Source of the DNA: Hyphomicrobiales bacterium
Lineage (GTDB): Bacteria > Pseudomonadota > Alphaproteobacteria > Rhizobiales > Rhizobiaceae
Assembly: GCA_900472575.1 (NCBI GenBank)
Contig: UCIV01000033.1
Location: 124,001 to 188,000 of the forward strand
Direction of reading: 5' to 3'
Length of the DNA: 64,000 nucleotides
Shown: piece after piece, positions 60,771-64,000 of the stretch
How positions within the stretch are numbered: position 1 is the stretch's first letter
Layout: every line of letters begins with the position of its first letter
Notes under the pieces: model-generated
Databases searched by the model: none
The model's input: only the letters and a program-made list of their open reading frames with translations
What the model was told of the DNA's origin: nothing
Made by a program: the position numbers and the translations under genes

Positions 60771-60944
60771 TCAGAAGAAGCACGGGGTTGCGCCCTTGCG
60801 GCGAAGCTCTTCGCGGCTCGTGCCGAGGTTCTTCAAGGTTTCGTCATCAAGGCTCATGAGGGCGCCGTTAACGTAGCGGGAAACCTGCTTTTCACGGGCC
60901 TGGGCCATACGGTTCATAGCATTACGGAACACGGAGTTTGCCAT
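60771..60944 (-). CDS. DUF1127-type small protein
   Basis: A 57-residue basic protein. The C-terminal half LMSLDDETLKNLGTSREELRR matches the DUF1127 core (L-x-x-LDD-x-x-L-x-D/N-x-G-x-x-R-x-x-L), and the N-terminal half is helical and rich in Arg, Gln and Asn. Small DUF1127 proteins in Agrobacterium and Rhodobacter are linked to RNA turnover and phosphate or carbon metabolism. The C-terminus ends CFF, which is unusual for the family. ATG 60944 has AGGA eight bases upstream; the longer frame to 61010 is not supported. Confidence 0.82.
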   Translation of the reverse strand: MANSVFRNAMNRMAQAREKQVSRYVNGALMSLDDETLKNLGTSREELRRKGATPCFF

Positions 60945-61235
60945 TGATTTCGTCCTTCGCTGTGTTGTCTCACTTGGTATGGCTTGAATATATGCCTCAT
61001 CGAGTTGCACAGTGAGTAGGCTTCGATCATTGGTGATATGCGTTCAATGCATGGTTGCGCGGTTTGGTGCTTCAATATTTGGCATTTCGTTTAAGGCGAT
61101 CCGCGTGCCGCCAGGAGGTTTCAATCTTCGACCTCTTGTTTTGCCGCATGTGTCTCGCGCAAAACCGCTGCACACTTTCGTTCGACATGCTTTAACGTGG
61201 ATGTTCAACGGAATCGCAGCATTGGAATGGCAGCC

Positions 61236-63071
61236 ATGTTTCAGTCTTTCGACAATAAATCCTCTCCCCAATATGGTCGCGAGCGTGTCGCGGCGCTTCG
61301 CGCTCGCTTCGCGGATCTCGGTATTGATGGTTTTCTCGTGCCGCGCGCTGACGAATACCAGAGCGAGTATGTTCCGGAATCGGCCGAGCGGCTGTCCTGG
61401 CTTACCGGATTTACCGGTTCGGCGGGCATGGCGCTTGTCACGCAGAAAGAAGCAGTTGTTTTTGTCGACGGCCGTTATGTGACGCAGGTTGCCGAACAGG
61501 TCGATGGCAGCGTGTTCACCCCCGGTGATCTCGTCAATGAGCCGCCGCATCTCTGGCTCCGCTCGCATGCTCAGCAAGGTTTTCGTCTCGGTATCGATCC
61601 CTGGTTGCATGGCGGCCAGGAGGTAAAGAGGCTTGAGAAAGCGCTGGAGGAGATTGGCGGATTGCTGGTGCTTCTTCCCGAAAACCCACTGGATACCGCC
61701 TGGGTCGATCGTCCGGCCGAGCCGCTTGGCGCAGTTGCCGTTCAGCAGGAGGCTCATGCTGGAAAATCGGCGGCGGAGAAGATCGCGGAGATTGCAGCCG
61801 GTCTGAAGGCGAAGAATATCGCTGCCGCCCTGGTCGCCGATCCGTCTTCGGTTGCCTGGATCTTCAATATTCGCGGTGGCGATGTTGCGCATACGCCGCA
61901 TCCGCTGTCGCGCGCGCTGGTTGCCGCGGATGGCAAGGCGGAACTCTTCATCGATGAACGCAAGCTTGGCGATGAGGCCCGCACCCACCTGCAGCAGCTC
62001 ACAAGCATCAAGCAGCCTGCCGCGCTGATCGAACGGATTGGCGCTTACGCCGCCGATGGCGGTCGTATCCTTGTCGACCCCGAGCTGACGGCACTCGCTT
62101 TGATCACCGCCATAGAGAGCGCGGGTGGCGTCGTGGTCGAGGGGACTGACCCCGCACGCCTGCCGCGCGCCATCAAAAATGCGGTGGAGCTGAAAGGCTC
62201 GGCCGACGCGCATGTGCAGGATGGCGTTGCCATGGTGGAGTTTCTCTATTGGCTGGATCAGGCCAAACCCGGATCACTCACCGAAATCCAGGCGGTCGAG
62301 GCTCTTGAAGCGGCCCGTGCGCGCGTTGGCCAGAACCTGCAGAACCCTCTGCGTGACGTCTCTTTCGACAGCATTGCAGGAGCCGGTGAACATGCGGCGA
62401 TCATGCACTATCGCGTCACCCGCCAGAGCGACCGCAAGATTGAAGAAGGCGAACTTTTCCTGATCGATTCAGGTGCGCAGTATATCAACGGCACCACCGA
62501 TATCACGCGCACGGTGGCGATCGGCGATGTGCCCGAGGACCGCAAGCGTTTCTTCACGCTCGTGCTGAAAGGCATGATCGGTATCAGCACGGCACGTTTT
62601 CCCAAGGGCACGCGTGGCTGTGACCTTGATCCTTTGGCGCGCATCGCGTTGTGGAAGGCGGGTGGCGATTTCGCCCATGGCACGGGCCACGGAGTTGGAT
62701 CCTATCTCTCCGTGCATGAAGGTCCACAGCGTATTTCGCGGCTTGCCACGCAGGAGCTGCTGCCCGGTATGATCCTATCGAACGAGCCGGGTTATTACCG
62801 TCCCGGTCATTACGGCATTCGTATCGAGAACCTGATCTTCGTTCGTGAAGCAGAGGAGATCGTTGGCGGCGACATGCCGATGCGCTCTTTCGAGACGCTG
62901 ACCTGGTGCCCGATCGATCGTCGCCTGGTTGTCGCTTCGTTGCTGACGGAGGAGGAGCTGGAATGGCTGAACGCGTATCACGTCACTGTGCGTGAAAAGC
63001 TGCTGCCGCTGATCACCGATGCGGCGGTGCGGGCATGGCTTGAAGCCGCTACCGCACCGGTCGGTGCCTGA
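61236..63071 (+). CDS. Xaa-Pro aminopeptidase P (M24B)
   Basis: A 611-residue cytosolic metallopeptidase that removes an N-terminal residue before proline. Two creatinase-like N-terminal domains (LRARFADLGIDGFLVPRADEYQSEY; LTGFTGSAGMALVT) precede the pita-bread catalytic domain with metal ligands in FLIDSGAQYINGTTDITRT (two Asp), HGTGHGVGSYLSVHEGP (His), LSNEPGYY (Glu) and YGIRIENL (Glu). The length is typical of the large eukaryote-like aminopeptidase P form, longer than E. coli PepP (441 aa). ATG 61236 is preferred over ATG 61197 because the fold starts soon after; both are possible. Confidence 0.93.
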   Translation: MFQSFDNKSSPQYGRERVAALRARFADLGIDGFLVPRADEYQSEYVPESAERLSWLTGFTGSAGMALVTQKEAVVFVDGRYVTQVAEQVDGSVFTPGDLVNEPPHLWLRSHAQQGFRLGIDPWLHGGQEVKRLEKALEEIGGLLVLLPENPLDTAWVDRPAEPLGAVAVQQEAHAGKSAAEKIAEIAAGLKAKNIAAALVADPSSVAWIFNIRGGDVAHTPHPLSRALVAADGKAELFIDERKLGDEARTHLQQLTSIKQPAALIERIGAYAADGGRILVDPELTALALITAIESAGGVVVEGTDPARLPRAIKNAVELKGSADAHVQDGVAMVEFLYWLDQAKPGSLTEIQAVEALEAARARVGQNLQNPLRDVSFDSIAGAGEHAAIMHYRVTRQSDRKIEEGELFLIDSGAQYINGTTDITRTVAIGDVPEDRKRFFTLVLKGMIGISTARFPKGTRGCDLDPLARIALWKAGGDFAHGTGHGVGSYLSVHEGPQRISRLATQELLPGMILSNEPGYYRPGHYGIRIENLIFVREAEEIVGGDMPMRSFETLTWCPIDRRLVVASLLTEEELEWLNAYHVTVREKLLPLITDAAVRAWLEAATAPVGA

Positions 63072-63407
63072 TCAGACACCGAGATCGAACCCGTAACGGG
63101 CGGCCATCACGGCCGCCCAGCCAATGACCAGAATTGTGAGGCCGGGGAAACGCAGCCCTACGACCAGGGCAACAGCCATGGCAATCTTGATGTCCCAGCC
63201 GCCATAAACGAATGGCGGCGCTACCAGCGTCGTCAATACCGCGGCCGGCACGGCGTTGAGTGCCGATTCCACCCGTGGCGGGATGCGCTTCATGCTACTC
63301 ATCAGCACATAACCGCCGACACGCGTTAAATAGGTGGCGATTGCCGCGACCACGATCAGCATGGCCGTGCCCGAATTTATGGAAAAGGCGTTCATTTCGC
63401 TTTCCAT
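63072..63407 (-). CDS. azlD: AzlD family branched-chain amino acid exporter subunit
   Basis: A 111-residue membrane protein with four hydrophobic segments. VVAAIATYLTRVGGYVLM and SALNAVPAAVLTTLVAPPFVY are AzlD landmarks. With AzlC it forms an exporter of branched-chain or related amino acids (BrnFE type). The gene starts one base after the azlC stop (TGA, one base, ATG), so the two are coupled. It is convergent with the aminopeptidase P gene, whose stop directly abuts its own. Confidence 0.92.
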   Translation of the reverse strand: MESEMNAFSINSGTAMLIVVAAIATYLTRVGGYVLMSSMKRIPPRVESALNAVPAAVLTTLVAPPFVYGGWDIKIAMAVALVVGLRFPGLTILVIGWAAVMAARYGFDLGV

Positions 63408-63408
63408 G

Positions 63409-64000
63409 TCACATCGCCTCCCTTTCTATTTCCGATACGTCCGGCTCCTCGTGCACTTTTGGTGGTGGCAGGATGGCGGCAATCAGGATGCCGAGTGCTG
63501 CGCCGACGCTGATATGCCAGGGCGAACCGACGACGTGGAAGGCGACGACCGAACCGAGAGCGCCGGCCAACATGACGGGAAAGAAGTTGTGACGGCCGCG
63601 GAACCCCATGGTCAGTCCGAGGAAATAGATCGGCAGGAGAACATCGATGCCAAGTGCTTTCGGATCACCGATCATGCGGCCGAAAAATGCGCCGATTATC
63701 GTTGTCAGTATCCAGGACACCCATACGACTGCGCCCATTGCGAAATACCAGCGAAACGTCGCCGGTTTTCCAGCATCTTCGCGTTTTACCGTCTCTGCGA
63801 ATTGCGGATCGACGAGCAGGAAAAAAGCAAGCCAGCGCTGGATGTGCGGATAACGGCCGATGACAGAAGCGAGTGCCGCGGAATAGAGGATATGGCGAAA
63901 GTTTACTGCCAGAATGGACAATACGATGACCCATGCGGCGACGTGATGGCCAAACAACTCGATGCCGACCAACTGGCTGGCACCACCATAGACAAGACCG
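63409..64000 (-). CDS. azlC: AzlC family exporter subunit (5' end outside window)
   Basis: The C-terminal part of AzlC, the large subunit of the AzlCD branched-chain amino acid exporter. The frame is open to the edge, and the last visible codons read back into GASQLVGIELFG, a conserved motif well inside the protein, so about 40 N-terminal residues or more are missing. LSILAVNFRHILYSAALA and FALVDPQFA-like FFLLVDPQFAETV follow as in other AzlC proteins. Five or so membrane helices are visible. Its stop is one base before azlD. Confidence 0.9.
   Translation of the reverse strand, partial: GLVYGGASQLVGIELFGHHVAAWVIVLSILAVNFRHILYSAALASVIGRYPHIQRWLAFFLLVDPQFAETVKREDAGKPATFRWYFAMGAVVWVSWILTTIIGAFFGRMIGDPKALGIDVLLPIYFLGLTMGFRGRHNFFPVMLAGALGSVVAFHVVGSPWHISVGAALGILIAAILPPPKVHEEPDVSEIEREAM

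Noticed and set aside
1..64000. CRISPR array, prophage, insertion sequence or tRNA gene
   Set aside because: No regularly spaced repeats, transposase, integrase, phage structural genes or cloverleaf structure were recognised on reading both strands.

Overview
This 64 kb window is chromosomal DNA of an alphaproteobacterium, most likely a member of the Rhizobiaceae (Rhizobium/Agrobacterium relatives). The evidence is a high-GC sequence, type A RNase P RNA just upstream of the division/cell-wall (dcw) cluster, a 584-residue FtsZ with a long Pro/Ala/Gln-rich linker, the BtaA/BtaB betaine-lipid pair, a PPi-type phosphofructokinase, DUF1127 and CreA-family proteins, and the DjlA-AmpD overlap. No phage, insertion sequence, CRISPR array, tRNA or rRNA gene was seen. 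Coding density is high and most of the window is core genome.

Layout. 1-6 kb: the 3' part of an ethanolamine-type permease, an orphan ParA-like ATPase preceded by a CtrA-type motif, an L,D-transpeptidase, a galactose-mutarotase-like (DUF4432) protein, and a small run encoding a DUF442 phosphatase-like protein, a RidA protein and a secreted protein. 6.2-11.1 kb, minus strand: an alpha/beta hydrolase, an EamA exporter, a CaiB/BaiF CoA-transferase and an acetolactate-synthase-like ThDP enzyme, the last three tightly packed. 11.2-15 kb: EttA, then an ArsR-methyltransferase fusion with a perfect palindromic operator and metF, then a 25-codon membrane peptide gene. 15.3-23.8 kb: an EamA transporter, MltB, a GH25 lysozyme, BtaB/BtaA, a beta-lactamase-fold serine hydrolase, a lytic transglycosylase lipoprotein and a LysE-like protein. 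23.8-28.2 kb: PPi-phosphofructokinase, DjlA-like protein, AmpD-like amidase, a lytic transglycosylase and rnpB.

28.6-49.1 kb is the dcw cluster: rsmH-ftsL-ftsI-murE-murF-mraY-murD-ftsW-murG-murC-murB, then a minus-strand MFS transporter that splits the cluster, then ddlB-ftsQ-ftsA-ftsZ. No mraZ lies between rnpB and rsmH. The genes are tightly packed, with ATGA, GTGA or TGATG overlaps, and would make the UDP-MurNAc-pentapeptide and lipid II precursors and the septal machinery that uses them. 49.4-55.4 kb carries lpxC, bamD, recN and ligA. 55.4-64 kb carries a GNAT acetyltransferase, a DEDDh exonuclease, CreA, a small secreted protein, an orphan CheW, a 52-aa membrane protein, a SCO protein, prmA, a DUF1127 protein, an M24B aminopeptidase P and the azlD/azlC exporter pair, with azlC running off the end.

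Envelope biology dominates. Beyond the dcw, lpxC and bamD genes there are five peptidoglycan hydrolases (MltB, GH25, two SLT-type enzymes and an amidase), an L,D-transpeptidase and a betaine-lipid synthesis pair. No wholly new defence or mobile system was found. The least explained parts are the ThDP/CoA-transferase/EamA operon, the SahR-like regulator and its palindrome, three very small membrane proteins, the split dcw cluster lacking mraZ, and possible CtrA sites. All calls come from reading the sequence; no database search was run.
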